Origin: an uncultured Armatimonadota bacterium
GTDB lineage: Bacteria > Armatimonadota > Fimbriimonadia > Fimbriimonadales > Fimbriimonadaceae
Direction: 5' to 3'
DNA length: 64,000 nucleotides
Assembly (NCBI GenBank): GCA_903904815.1
Contig: CAIVDU010000034.1
Span: 17,167-81,166 of the forward strand
In this document: one piece after another, positions 45,005 through 54,143 of the stretch
How the letters are laid out: each line of letters begins with the position of its first letter
Position numbering within the stretch: the stretch's first letter is position 1
Made by a program: the position numbers and the translations under genes
Notes under the pieces: model-generated
Told to the model about the DNA's origin: nothing
What the model saw: only the letters and a program-made list of their open reading frames with translations
Databases searched by the model: none

Positions 45005-48000
45005 TGGCACAGGAAATTATCATTTGGACAGCGTTGCCAAACGGAAAGAACGGCAGCAAATTAAGACTGTCAGCCCATGTAAGCTTCCGCGTAACCGGAT
45101 CTGGTCCCACCGACCAGGTCCAGCACTTTCCCACTCTGGTCAACTGGGACCCGACGAAGCTGCAGTTTTCGGTTTACATCGATGGACGCCTAGTCCCGTG
45201 CACGGTCGTCACACCGCCCGAACTTCAACCGGTACCGGGATTATTCCAAAAGTATTTCCCTGCCTCCGCGCCCGTAAAATCAGCCGATTACGTTCCCCAG
45301 AAAAATATTCCCGTCCAAACCTTCCATGCGGAAGGCGTCGGAAAATATCTCACCGAAGTGCATACCTGGTCCGTCACATCAGGATTTGAGGCGGCTCCCA
45401 AGGTGTCGGACCTCATGTCGCACGCGCTGATTTCACATGCGATGATGAATCCGAAGGCGGCTTCAAATACCGCTAACCGAATGGCCGTCACCTCGACGTC
45501 GACCAACAAGCGTCCGACATCCAGCAAGACGCAGATGGTCAAGGATCGCTTACCAGGTGACTCTCGATTTACGACCATCGCTACTGCTAGGGCTGCGAAT
45601 ACATTTCCTACCGACACCGGCGCGCAACTCGTCGAGGCGCACATGTTTTTCGAGCGCAATCCGGCCACGATTCCGGCAACTTTTGTCCCGCAAAAGCCGG
45701 TTATCGATTTTCACCAGGCATTCTCAACCCTTGGTACGCATTCGGACTTGATGCGCTGGGTCGGGGTGGTCTTTGATCTTGAAATCGACGCTGCTTCGGT
45801 TCCAGCGGCTGGGGCAATCACACTTCATGTGGGGGGCATGCCAGCCTCCGATCTAGCGAAGGTCACATTCCCTCACACCGCCTTCGTAAACGGGGCTGAT
45901 TTCCGAACCGCTCCTCGACCGTTTACCGGATCCACAAGCGACGTAGTTGACGCTTTCATGGACATGTCCGACGATAAGGTAGCGCTCGGATCGATCGACG
46001 TCAATGGTGGCTTGTTCTCCATCACTGCTTTTGCCAACACCGTTTCCCTGCAGTTCGAGGAGATGTCCGCCCTCGCGGCCATGATGACCTCGACTACCCC
46101 CCAGCGCATCGCGATGATGTCCGTAGTCATCCCGGAAGAGGACATCAATCCGACCCCAGCTGTTATCGATAAGCCGGACCCCTCTGAGGCTCCTCCGGCA
46201 AACAGAACGGTTGGGCTCTCCCTGTATCGCGTAAACCGAGCCGCACGGTTAATCGAAATGCGCGCTGTTTCCGACGAGCACTTCGCCATGCTCATGGCGA
46301 TGCCGACGAATAAATTAGCTGGGGTCGTTGGATCGCCGGCCGGGATTTCCACGCCTGGCAAGGGCGCCGTAGCCGGAAATGTAGCTGGCAAAGAAGCGGC
46401 TGCCCACACTGGTAGTGAAATCGTCAAAGCGGGAACGACTCGCGAGGTCGCGGGAGTCGGGGCGACTATGGCGCCAGACACCGCCCCGACGTTCTACGCT
46501 GACGATCTTCTCAAGGGTTGGCGTCCCGATATTCAATTCCGAGGCAAGTGGCACTCGCTTATGCGGCGATTGAATTCCCACCGAATCGGGTCTGATCCCA
46601 AAATCTACACCTCCAAAGATGAGGGCGTGCTGTCGAGCGGTGTCACGAAGGATAGTGCGACCGACGTGACTCAGAAATTGCACGAAAGCATCTTCACCTG
46701 GGATGGTTGGAGCATGATTGCCCGAAGACCGGGCTACGCGCTGCAGGATGACGGCACCGTCGACCGTAACTTCCCTCAGACACCGGACGCGTTTGCCTTA
46801 TGGTCCGTCAATCAGAGCAATCTCGACGCAAACTACAAGAATGCTTCGTTCGCGATCCCCGAGCCAGCATCTCTCCCCCTGCTTCGGTATGGAGTCAACT
46901 ACTCGATCCGCGCGAGGGCAGTCGACCTGGCCGGAAACAGTGTGCCTCTCGCGACAGAACACAGAGATGCCGCGGGGCAAAAAACGAGTCAGTCGTCATT
47001 GTTCCTTCGGCACGAGCCCATTTCATCGCCCGGTCTGCACGCCACCCAATCCCAAACAGAGCGGGGTGACTCTCATGCGGTGATCGTAATTAGGAAGCAC
47101 GCGTCCGGACGTGAGGCAACTGCTGCCAGCACTCGCTGGATCGTACCGCCCGCTGGCTCCGTCGCCCTCGCCGAACTCCACGGAATGCTGGATAATGCTC
47201 TGGGCAATCCGGACCCCGGCAAATGGCAGATGCTGGCTGACTTCGATGATCCGGTGAAGCACCCTAGTTTCCCACCGTTCGTGCCTCTTGGCAAGAATCC
47301 GACGCTTCCCTACATTCCAGATCCGGCCGCAACCGGAGCCACTATCCACTGCTCATCGGGATACGTCCTTCCGATCTGCAAAACTGAGTTTTATGGTTCG
47401 GCAAGCTGGCCGAATCCTGCATGCCAGAATCTCATAGTAGCCGCCGCTACTTCTGCCCCGACAGCGGAGGTACAAAACGGTGCGATCAAGGTTTCGCTTC
47501 TGCCAGGACAACAGGTCACTCTGAGCTTGACCTCCCATACGACGGAAGCATTCCTACCTCAGTTCAATCAGACCTGGGCTCTGGAACAGACTCTGCAAAA
47601 AGAGCAGCAGTCGATGATTCCGGTCTTCCAAACTAGCCATCCCAAGGTAGCTTCGATGCTCCAAAATCACGTTGCGCATCGTCCCTTCAAAGCCGCTTAC
47701 TCAGCGCCTCAAAAACTCATTGGCTCAAACCGCATGGCGAGACGAGGGGTGCCCGCTTCCGTCTTCAGCAGTACGGCTGCGCTGGTTCAAGCGTACATGG
47801 ACGGCCTGAATACGGCATTGAGCCCTGGCAAGGACGTGCGAACCATCTATGCCACCCAGGTTCCCGAGCCTGGGTTCGACGTGAGCGTTACCGCACACCG
47901 TCTTGATCACGACACGAATGCTCGGACCGTCACGACCGGAAAGGTTCACGGTTGGAGCACCGGTGAGATCGAGCTGGACGCGGAGTATCAAGACGACTAC

Positions 48001-49314
48001 GACGACATCGCCGAAGAGATTCGAACCACCACCAGCGTGGTTCATCGCCATCGAGTATTCACTCTCGCCGTTCCCTATCAAGAACTGGAAGCGATCAACG
48101 CACTTCGGAGAATCGACAGTGAAGAGTTCCACGACACCAAGTGTCACTTTGTCAAGTACACCGCCATCTTGAAGTCGCGCTACGCTGGATACTTCCCAGA
48201 TCCAGATCCGAAGAATCCCAACACGCGGACTTCGGACACCTATCCGGTAAAAACTCGACAACCAAACGGTCTTGTGATCGTGCCTTCTAGCCGAAAGCCT
48301 GATGCCTTGGCGGTCGAGTACATCATGCCGGTGTTTGATTGGGGCGCAGAATCCACCTCGACGGCAAAATATAGCGCTCGCCGTGGCATGATGGTACGCG
48401 TCTATCTAAGGCGTCCTTGGTTTACCACCGGCAACGGGGAGCAACTTGGGGTTGTCATCGGTAACAACCTCGACGACACTCCGGCTGCGCAACTCTTGTC
48501 TCATTACTGCACCGTATGGGGCGCTGACCCTGCGTTCACTGAATTCGGACTCGGCGGCAGACCGACTTCGGACGCCTTCCCGAATAATGCCGGCGTTCAC
48601 ACAAGTCTTCCGCTTTCGGAAGTTCCCGGAGCGAATGTGGATGTCGTGACCTTTAACCCTCTGTTCGACGAAGATCGGCAGATGTGGTACGCGGACATTG
48701 AGGTGCGACCCGCTCAACGTAACTACATGCCGTTCCTTCGGCTGTCGCTCTGCCGGTTCCAGCAGAATTCCATCTCCCAGGACTATCAAATTGGGTCCGT
48801 CTCCGTTTGTGATATCACCCAATTGCAACCAGACCGAATGGCAACCGTGGAAACTCAAGTGCCACGGCAGCGAGTCAAGGTAACACTTACTGGCGTACCA
48901 GGAACTTCGATGATCGGCCAGAACCTGGTGCTTGGCACACTGGAGGAAAAGGCAGGGCCAGATCCTGACGCAGGATGGGTGTCAGCCCTCTCTCCGACCG
49001 GTCCGATCCAGAGGATGGTTCCCTTCGTTGACGGAACTCCGTCTATGCCGACCATCAAGATCTACCAAGGAGTTAGAGGTTACACGGAAGTACCGAAAAC
49101 CCAGGCTGAATCGATGCCAGACAAATCCGTGGGGCAAGACAAGTCGATGACCGAAATATTTGCAGAAATTGCCGAGGAGTCTGGGCCAGGCGTATTCATC
49201 CTGCCAGACCCCAACAAGAGCTATCGAATCGTCTTGCGCGAATACGAACTCCACCCCTCCGTGGAAGGATTCCCAGGAAGGCTCGTCCACGTGGACGCCG
49301 TCGTCATCCAGTAA
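45004..49314 (+). CDS. Giant protein of unknown family, partner of the previous gene (1436 aa)
   Basis: A 1436-residue protein starting MAQEIIIWTALPNG with no signal peptide, overlapping the previous stop as TGATG. The frame track continues upstream without justification; the overlap decides the start. No family is recognised. Blocks seen are an N-terminal beta-rich part, WSMIARRPGY and TWDGWSM (about 570), YSIRARAVDLAGNSVPL (about 630), a long beta-rich middle with many His/Tyr/Trp, and a C-terminal REYELHPSVEGFPG. AVDLAGNS-type segments are found in Ig-like or tail-fibre-like modules, but this is weak. A large complex with the Tat-exported partner is inferred from the gene coupling. A strong hairpin terminator follows. 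Function unknown. Confidence 0.85.
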   Translation: MAQEIIIWTALPNGKNGSKLRLSAHVSFRVTGSGPTDQVQHFPTLVNWDPTKLQFSVYIDGRLVPCTVVTPPELQPVPGLFQKYFPASAPVKSADYVPQKNIPVQTFHAEGVGKYLTEVHTWSVTSGFEAAPKVSDLMSHALISHAMMNPKAASNTANRMAVTSTSTNKRPTSSKTQMVKDRLPGDSRFTTIATARAANTFPTDTGAQLVEAHMFFERNPATIPATFVPQKPVIDFHQAFSTLGTHSDLMRWVGVVFDLEIDAASVPAAGAITLHVGGMPASDLAKVTFPHTAFVNGADFRTAPRPFTGSTSDVVDAFMDMSDDKVALGSIDVNGGLFSITAFANTVSLQFEEMSALAAMMTSTTPQRIAMMSVVIPEEDINPTPAVIDKPDPSEAPPANRTVGLSLYRVNRAARLIEMRAVSDEHFAMLMAMPTNKLAGVVGSPAGISTPGKGAVAGNVAGKEAAAHTGSEIVKAGTTREVAGVGATMAPDTAPTFYADDLLKGWRPDIQFRGKWHSLMRRLNSHRIGSDPKIYTSKDEGVLSSGVTKDSATDVTQKLHESIFTWDGWSMIARRPGYALQDDGTVDRNFPQTPDAFALWSVNQSNLDANYKNASFAIPEPASLPLLRYGVNYSIRARAVDLAGNSVPLATEHRDAAGQKTSQSSLFLRHEPISSPGLHATQSQTERGDSHAVIVIRKHASGREATAASTRWIVPPAGSVALAELHGMLDNALGNPDPGKWQMLADFDDPVKHPSFPPFVPLGKNPTLPYIPDPAATGATIHCSSGYVLPICKTEFYGSASWPNPACQNLIVAAATSAPTAEVQNGAIKVSLLPGQQVTLSLTSHTTEAFLPQFNQTWALEQTLQKEQQSMIPVFQTSHPKVASMLQNHVAHRPFKAAYSAPQKLIGSNRMARRGVPASVFSSTAALVQAYMDGLNTALSPGKDVRTIYATQVPEPGFDVSVTAHRLDHDTNARTVTTGKVHGWSTGEIELDAEYQDDYDDIAEEIRTTTSVVHRHRVFTLAVPYQELEAINALRRIDSEEFHDTKCHFVKYTAILKSRYAGYFPDPDPKNPNTRTSDTYPVKTRQPNGLVIVPSSRKPDALAVEYIMPVFDWGAESTSTAKYSARRGMMVRVYLRRPWFTTGNGEQLGVVIGNNLDDTPAAQLLSHYCTVWGADPAFTEFGLGGRPTSDAFPNNAGVHTSLPLSEVPGANVDVVTFNPLFDEDRQMWYADIEVRPAQRNYMPFLRLSLCRFQQNSISQDYQIGSVSVCDITQLQPDRMATVETQVPRQRVKVTLTGVPGTSMIGQNLVLGTLEEKAGPDPDAGWVSALSPTGPIQRMVPFVDGTPSMPTIKIYQGVRGYTEVPKTQAESMPDKSVGQDKSMTEIFAEIAEESGPGVFILPDPNKSYRIVLREYELHPSVEGFPGRLVHVDAVVIQ

Positions 49315-49336
49315 TCGACTGTTCGTTAGTCGTAGC

Positions 49337-49370
49337 AACGGGTCACCCCAAACACTTGGGATGACCCGTT
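49337..49370 (+). terminator. Strong hairpin after the giant gene pair
   Basis: AACGGGTCACCCCAA (49337-49351), loop ACAC, TTGGGATGACCCGTT (49356-49370): 15-bp stem with one mismatch. It follows the stop of the second giant gene by 22 nt, then ATTTCAT. No strong U tract, so termination is probable but not typical. Confidence 0.65.
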
Positions 49371-49474
49371 ATTTCATGCAAGAAACCCCAAGACATTGAG
49401 GTTCGCCCTGAACAACCAACTTAAATCTCATTGCAACGAAGCAGTCGATGCCTTTACAATCGGATCGAGAAACA

Positions 49475-50500
49475 ATGAAGTCCATCAGCTCCGCCCGCAG
49501 TCACGCTTTCAAAATCTCTAGCCAGTGGGGGCTTATTTGTCTCATGGCTCTTGCCCAGGGAACGAGCCTTCTTCCCGTCAAAGCCCATTATCAACCGGCA
49601 GATCCTAAAGCAACTCGGCAGGTGCGAGCGCTTCTGGATTTCCTCAAAGCCCAATCAGGTAACGGATTTATTAGCGGTCAAGTCGATCTGGGTGATGCCG
49701 AATGGGTGAAGACAAACACCGGGAAGTATCCGGCGATTCTTGGTCTCGATTTTATGCACGTCCCTAAGCGAATGGGATCGCAAACCCAAGACACTTCGAT
49801 CGCGATCGACTGGTATCAGAAGAAGCATGGATTGGTCACCTACCAGTGGCACTGGTCTTCGCCCTCGGGAGCTTCTGATCCCGGCAGCGGCTTTTACACC
49901 GGCAAGACGACGTTTGATCTCCCGACCGCCCTGCGAGACCCTAAGTCTGCCGACTATCAAGGGCTTTTAGCCGATATTGACGACGTCGCCGGCCAAATCA
50001 AGGTGCTCTCCGATGCTCACGTGCCGATCATCTTTCGTCCCCTTCATGAAGCGCAGGGAGGCTGGTTCTGGTGGGGAGCGAAGGGGCCCGCGAGCTGCCT
50101 CAAACTCTACAAACTGATGTATCAACGGATGACTCATTTCCATCGGTTGCACAACATCGTGTGGGCCTGGACGGCATACCCAGCCTCAAGCGGAAAAGGC
50201 GATCCTTTAGCCTGGTACCCAGGTGACGACTGCGTCGATGTCGTGGTCAGTGACTATAACGAGAAGAAGCAGGATTTCGACGACTTAACTCGGCTTACGA
50301 ACGGGCGGAAAATGGTGGCCCTCGCCGAGACGATGAACGCCCCCGATCCAAGCCGCGTTCTCACGGATACGCCCTGGGTCTACTGGGTCACTTGGGCCAG
50401 GCGAGATTGGCACAAGGAAAGCAACGATGACATGAAGAAAGCGATTGCAAACCCCTTGACGCTCACTCTAGATCGCCTTCCCGATGTCAGTAAGTGGTGA
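49475..50500 (+). CDS. GH26 beta-mannanase-like glycoside hydrolase
   Basis: About 341 residues. A signal peptide (WGLICLMALAQGTSLLPVKA) is followed by a (beta/alpha)8 GH26 barrel: SGNGFISGQVDLGDAEWV, ILGLDFMHVPKRMGS, TYQWHWSSPSG, FRPLHEAQGGWFWWG with the catalytic acid/base Glu, WTAYPASSGKGDPLAWYPGDDCVDVVVSDYN, and VALAETMNAPDP with the nucleophile Glu. Barrel and both catalytic residues are complete. Substrate is likely beta-1,4-mannan or glucomannan. The ATG at 49475 gives a better-formed signal peptide than the in-frame ATG at 49448. It is convergent with the pentapeptide gene. Confidence 0.88.
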   Translation: MKSISSARSHAFKISSQWGLICLMALAQGTSLLPVKAHYQPADPKATRQVRALLDFLKAQSGNGFISGQVDLGDAEWVKTNTGKYPAILGLDFMHVPKRMGSQTQDTSIAIDWYQKKHGLVTYQWHWSSPSGASDPGSGFYTGKTTFDLPTALRDPKSADYQGLLADIDDVAGQIKVLSDAHVPIIFRPLHEAQGGWFWWGAKGPASCLKLYKLMYQRMTHFHRLHNIVWAWTAYPASSGKGDPLAWYPGDDCVDVVVSDYNEKKQDFDDLTRLTNGRKMVALAETMNAPDPSRVLTDTPWVYWVTWARRDWHKESNDDMKKAIANPLTLTLDRLPDVSKW

Positions 50501-50548
50501 GACTCTCCCAACAAAATGCGCGTCCGTTCAGGAACCTCACGCTGCCCT

Positions 50549-51193
50549 CTACTCAATCTTAAGCCCGTATGACCGGGCGAAATGCATTGCGATGGCAAGG
50601 TCGACAGTGGCTCCCTTAAGAGCAACCGTGGTCAAATCGACTCCGGCGAACGACGCGCCTCGGAGATCAGCGTTCTTAAGCGAAGCGCCTTCCATGAGGG
50701 CTTGATCAAACACAGCCTCGCGAAGATCCGCTTTGACGAACCGCACGTGTCGGAGGTCGGCAGACACAAATCGAATGCCGACGAGTCGTGCTCCGTCCAA
50801 CTCTTGCATGGAAAGATCGCAGTGCGAAAAGTCTCCCCCGGATATTTCCGCCATATTCAACTGTGCGCCGCGAAGATTGCACTCAATGAATCGGCAGTTG
50901 GTCAGGGTCGCACCCGACAAACGCAAATCGGTCAGATCGCATCGCACGAAGAGGCAACTCTTAAGAAGTCCACTCCCTAGGCGAGCACCGGTAAAGTCGC
51001 ATTCGGTCAAGACACACTGCTCTAGACTCGAAGCCTCGAGTCGGGCCGATCGAAAGGAGCAATTCGTAAACTGACAGTTCGTATAGCGGTGCTCTTCGAG
51101 GTTCCCACGATCAAACGAACGAGTTTCAAATTCTGCGTCAGACGTTTGGTTTCCGTCGATCAGTTCCTGCCCGTCTGCGTCAACGTGAGACAC
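50549..51193 (-). CDS. Pentapeptide-repeat protein
   Basis: About 214 residues, almost all of which are A(D/N)LXX-type pentapeptide repeats (LTECDFTGARLGSGLLKSCLF, LTDLRLSGATLTNCRFIECN, LRGAQLNMAEISGGDFSHCD, VRFVKADLREAVFDQALMEG; each quoted fragment is a run of repeats). Such repeats form a square right-handed beta-helix. Some members mimic DNA and inhibit gyrase; others only bind proteins. No second domain is present. The GTG at 51193 overlaps the stop of the upstream TPR gene as TAGTG, so the genes are coupled; an in-frame GTG at 51232 would run further into that gene. Confidence 0.85.
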   Translation of the reverse strand: MSHVDADGQELIDGNQTSDAEFETRSFDRGNLEEHRYTNCQFTNCSFRSARLEASSLEQCVLTECDFTGARLGSGLLKSCLFVRCDLTDLRLSGATLTNCRFIECNLRGAQLNMAEISGGDFSHCDLSMQELDGARLVGIRFVSADLRHVRFVKADLREAVFDQALMEGASLKNADLRGASFAGVDLTTVALKGATVDLAIAMHFARSYGLKIE

Positions 51194-52821
51194 TAATCCT
51201 TTGCCTTTGCTGACGTCTCTAGGCAAAGGCACGACGTGTTGATCGAGATGTCGGCATCCTTCCAGAGCTTCTTGAATTTTGACTGATACAGTGCCGCCTC
51301 CCGATTCTTTCCTTCGCCAGCATATGACTTAGCTAAACCAAGTGTCGCCCACCCATCGTTGGGAGTACGACGCAAGTTTTCTCGAAAAACAGGTTCGGCT
51401 TCTCGGTATCGACCAAGCAGCAACAGCGCCGCCCCAAGCGAATGGCGAGTCGGCATCAGCCACTCGGGCGGCTCCGAGTAGTGGAGTGCGTCTTCACATT
51501 CAACCGCCCGCCTAAGTTCAGCTAACCCATCGTCTTCGTGACCCGCTTCCCGAATCAATATCTCGCCTTCCATCAGATGATGCTCGACCGCTAGAATATC
51601 GTGTACGAGGTTCAGCCCGTCCGACTTAGACGCAGGAATTTTGGAAAGCGATTGTCCAAATCGATCTCGTTCGGTTTTCGCCTCCGCCAGATGACCGGTC
51701 GCCGCATAGGCCACGCATCGTGCGCCGAGCCGCATTGTTTCGGAAATGGGGAGCTTGGCGCCAAAAGAGGGGGTCGAGAGTATCTGGTCCCACTTTCCGA
51801 ATTGTTGCTCGATCTCAAGCGGCATCGCCAGGTCGCCGTCGGCGTCCGCATAATCGGCCTCTAGGTCCTTAAGCGGGGTCCCCTTGAGGGTAACGGCATC
51901 GAGCGCCAACTGACTCATTCCACGCATCCCGGCAGCGAACGCAAGAGCCTCGCCATAGTGGTCTACCCTGGGCCCGCGGTTAGGGTCTATGCCCCTAGAG
52001 GCCATGTATTTGTCCACCTTTGCAATGGCGTCGAGGTTGGCGGTTATCGACCTTTCCCAGCGCCCAAGTCGTGCGTAAATGTGGCACGGCATATGCTGGA
52101 GATGGCCTAGTTCGGGCACGAGGTTAAACAGGGTGTCGGCAGCTCGGAGTGCACGCTCAGGTTGCGGTGAAGCTTCCAATGCATGGATGTACATGTGAAG
52201 TCCCATGGGATGCTTCGAATTCATTCTCAGTACCGATTCGAGGACAGAGATAGCTTCGAGGGTCCCGGGGTTAGCCTTACCATCGAGGGTCCATTGATTC
52301 CAGGGACGCTCATCGATCAGCGCTTCGGCATAGAGTGCGCCAACATCGGGGTCATTTGGGTGCGCCTTCCACAAAGCACCCATCTGCCCGGCATAGGCTT
52401 GATTGAGTTTTGTGCGGTCTGCGGGGCCGTCCGTCGAGAATCGAACTCGTTGCGCCCCGATGATCTGCCTTTCGAGGGGGAACGCTTCGGGCGCCGCATC
52501 CGCTTGATTGAGGGCATCCAACGCACGTTTTGATTGGGCGGGGTCCACATCCGGCGCATTGATAAACGGGCCGTAAGAGTAGGCAATCCCCCAATAGTTC
52601 ATCGCACACTTGGGGTCAAGCGTGACGGCGACTTGAAACGAGCGTCGCGCTTGACCGTAGTGAAACGCATAGAGGCAAAGCAGCCCTTGATCGAAAAAGC
52701 GCTGTGCTTGAGGACTCTCCGTCGCGACTTTGCGATGGAATCCACCAAGGCTCGCCAATGCGGCCTCCGGCTTGGACGTTTGCGAGTTCACGGCTAAAGC
52801 AACGATGAGTCCAAGCAACAT
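51193..52821 (-). CDS. Tetratricopeptide-repeat protein
   Basis: A 542-residue protein with an N-terminal signal (MLLGLIVALAVNSQ) and a repeat region: LCLYAFHYGQARRSFQVAVTLDPKCAMNYWGIAYS and YREAEPVFRENLRRTPNDGWATLGLAKSYAGEGKN are clear TPR pairs, with several weaker ones between. The pattern is common in Planctomycetes/Armatimonadota envelope TPR proteins that bind other proteins. No enzyme motif is seen. The ATG at 52821 follows TACGAT by exactly 6 nt. It is coupled to the pentapeptide gene downstream and lies 99 nt after the DUF6717-like gene on the same strand. Confidence 0.88.
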   Translation of the reverse strand: MLLGLIVALAVNSQTSKPEAALASLGGFHRKVATESPQAQRFFDQGLLCLYAFHYGQARRSFQVAVTLDPKCAMNYWGIAYSYGPFINAPDVDPAQSKRALDALNQADAAPEAFPLERQIIGAQRVRFSTDGPADRTKLNQAYAGQMGALWKAHPNDPDVGALYAEALIDERPWNQWTLDGKANPGTLEAISVLESVLRMNSKHPMGLHMYIHALEASPQPERALRAADTLFNLVPELGHLQHMPCHIYARLGRWERSITANLDAIAKVDKYMASRGIDPNRGPRVDHYGEALAFAAGMRGMSQLALDAVTLKGTPLKDLEADYADADGDLAMPLEIEQQFGKWDQILSTPSFGAKLPISETMRLGARCVAYAATGHLAEAKTERDRFGQSLSKIPASKSDGLNLVHDILAVEHHLMEGEILIREAGHEDDGLAELRRAVECEDALHYSEPPEWLMPTRHSLGAALLLLGRYREAEPVFRENLRRTPNDGWATLGLAKSYAGEGKNREAALYQSKFKKLWKDADISINTSCLCLETSAKAKD

Positions 52822-52920
52822 CTTCGCATCGTACCGCTGGCGACGACTAAAACGAAAGCCCTAGTTTAAACATGCTGGTCCTCGCCCATGTTGAACTCAA
52901 TTGCACTCACGAGAAGTAGG

Positions 52921-53265
52921 CTAGTGGATCTCGTCGCAACGGACATAGATGTTGCCGGGAGGGCTCTCGAAATACTTGAGCAATGCAGGACACAACCACC
53001 CCTCCGCGCCTAACTCTTCACAGTAGTACACGTTTCCGCTCAACTCGGCTCTTCGCCAGTGGAGCGTGTACTTGTATCCAGGGAACCGATCCCCCGAAAA
53101 CGTCATTCTGAATCCGGTATCGGGAGTCTGAAAACCTTCGACCCATGTATCGATGATCGAATCCGCGCCACCGACGAACGGCTCTTGATGGAGACCTGCG
53201 TTCGCGTCGTCGAACACCCACATTCCCAGGGCCTTATAAGGCTTCAGTACGTTGATCGCATTCAT
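52921..53265 (-). CDS. DUF6717-like small protein
   Basis: A 114-residue protein with YKALGMWVFDDANAGLHQEPFVGGADSIID (in part WVFDDANAGLHQEPFVGGAD), FPGYKYTLHWRR, YYCEELGAEGWLCPALLKYFE and PPGNIYVRCDE, matching my recollection of the DUF6717 family. Function unknown. It contains several Cys and Trp but no known metal motif. The ATG at 53265 is chosen because the residues before it in the longer frame (from 53316) do not match the domain. No strong ribosome-binding site is seen. Confidence 0.75.
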   Translation of the reverse strand: MNAINVLKPYKALGMWVFDDANAGLHQEPFVGGADSIIDTWVEGFQTPDTGFRMTFSGDRFPGYKYTLHWRRAELSGNVYYCEELGAEGWLCPALLKYFESPPGNIYVRCDEIH

Positions 53266-53392
53266 GACATCACCAAGATCGGTCACGAGCCCTCGGGGAA
53301 AGCACCGGACAAACAACCGTGAAGGATCCTACCTACGCAGTAATACGACACGCGATCGTCTAGGACCTTTGCGATACGAGTCGCCACTGGCT

Positions 53393-53896
53393 CTACCAAG
53401 TTTCAGTGCGCCACTGTCCCCAAACGTTGGGCTCTTCCCATTCTTCTGGCGGTTCTTGGCCATTAAGGCGAAGCCCAAGAAAGATCAAGCCGATATGCCA
53501 ACCGTCATGCCAAACCATGTGCTGAAGGAAGAGAACCGGCGTGTCATAAACGACGTTGCCGCCTGCCATTGGCCCCCCTTTCTTCAGTCCATCGCGAACC
53601 GCTTCGCCGACGGCAGCTTCGCTGGCCTTCAGACAGTTCTTGATGGCGTCTAGGTCAGCGAGAGGCGTCCCCTGGTCATCCGCCGAGGCACTGGTCAAGC
53701 CAGCCGCATGCTCTGGAGAAACCTGCGAGAGGAAATACCGCCGAACGTTGTGCATGTGGGCCAGATGTCGGTCCAGACCCCAACCGTCTTCCGACGGCAG
53801 CGCATTTCGATTGCCTTCGTCGATGAGAGTGGCAACGGCGTCAACGATCCGACATTGTCTATTCCAAGAGTCCAGAAGGGCATCTACGACATCCAT
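53393..53896 (-). CDS. DinB/YfiT-like four-helix protein
   Basis: A 167-residue four-helix-bundle protein. The three His ligands of the DinB superfamily are seen in the first-helix motif HLAHMHNVRRYF and in the C-terminal FLQHMVWHDGWHIG, the usual metal-binding triad. WEEPNVWGQW at the end is typical of a DinB subgroup. These proteins may use thiol cofactors; function here is unknown. The ATG at 53896 has TATACT exactly 6 nt upstream, a leaderless pattern. Confidence 0.85.
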   Translation of the reverse strand: MDVVDALLDSWNRQCRIVDAVATLIDEGNRNALPSEDGWGLDRHLAHMHNVRRYFLSQVSPEHAAGLTSASADDQGTPLADLDAIKNCLKASEAAVGEAVRDGLKKGGPMAGGNVVYDTPVLFLQHMVWHDGWHIGLIFLGLRLNGQEPPEEWEEPNVWGQWRTETW

Positions 53897-53902
53897 GGCG
53901 TG

Positions 53903-53908
53903 AGTATA
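53903..53908 (-). promoter_or_regulatory. -10-like TATACT before the DinB gene
   Basis: TATACT on the minus strand is followed by CACGCC and the ATG at 53896. The spacing supports a leaderless message, as for the VOC gene. No -35 is clear. Confidence 0.45.
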
Positions 53909-53975
53909 GTCCTCAAATCACCAGAATGGAACCATTCAGGCGCACAATTGTCCACATAATTTAGCTCAGACTAAC

Positions 53976-54104
53976 TCAAAGGTCAAGATCGCTCACAGCG
54001 TCGTCGTGGCCGTCGCGCACCGATCCGCCGATCCAAACCGATTCGACCCTTGGATCGGCTTGAATCGCCCCAACGATCATCGGAAGTGCCTTCCTCGCGC
54101 TCAT
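53976..54104 (-). pseudogene. Truncated nucleotidyltransferase (42-aa N-terminal fragment)
   Basis: The 42-codon frame ends IQADPRVESVWIGGSVRDGH, then DDAVSDLDL and a stop. GGSVRDGH...SDLDL is the nucleotidyltransferase motif GS-x(n)-D-x-D of aminoglycoside-adenylyltransferase-like proteins. In intact relatives several hundred residues follow SDLDL; here a TGA replaces the next codon, a second stop follows shortly and the next 70 bases have no matching frame. The rest of the gene has been deleted. It lies between the DinB and phosphoesterase genes. Confidence 0.55.
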
Positions 54105-54143
54105 CGCACACGAGTATGTTCAAGAACAGCATGGTCTCGTTTC

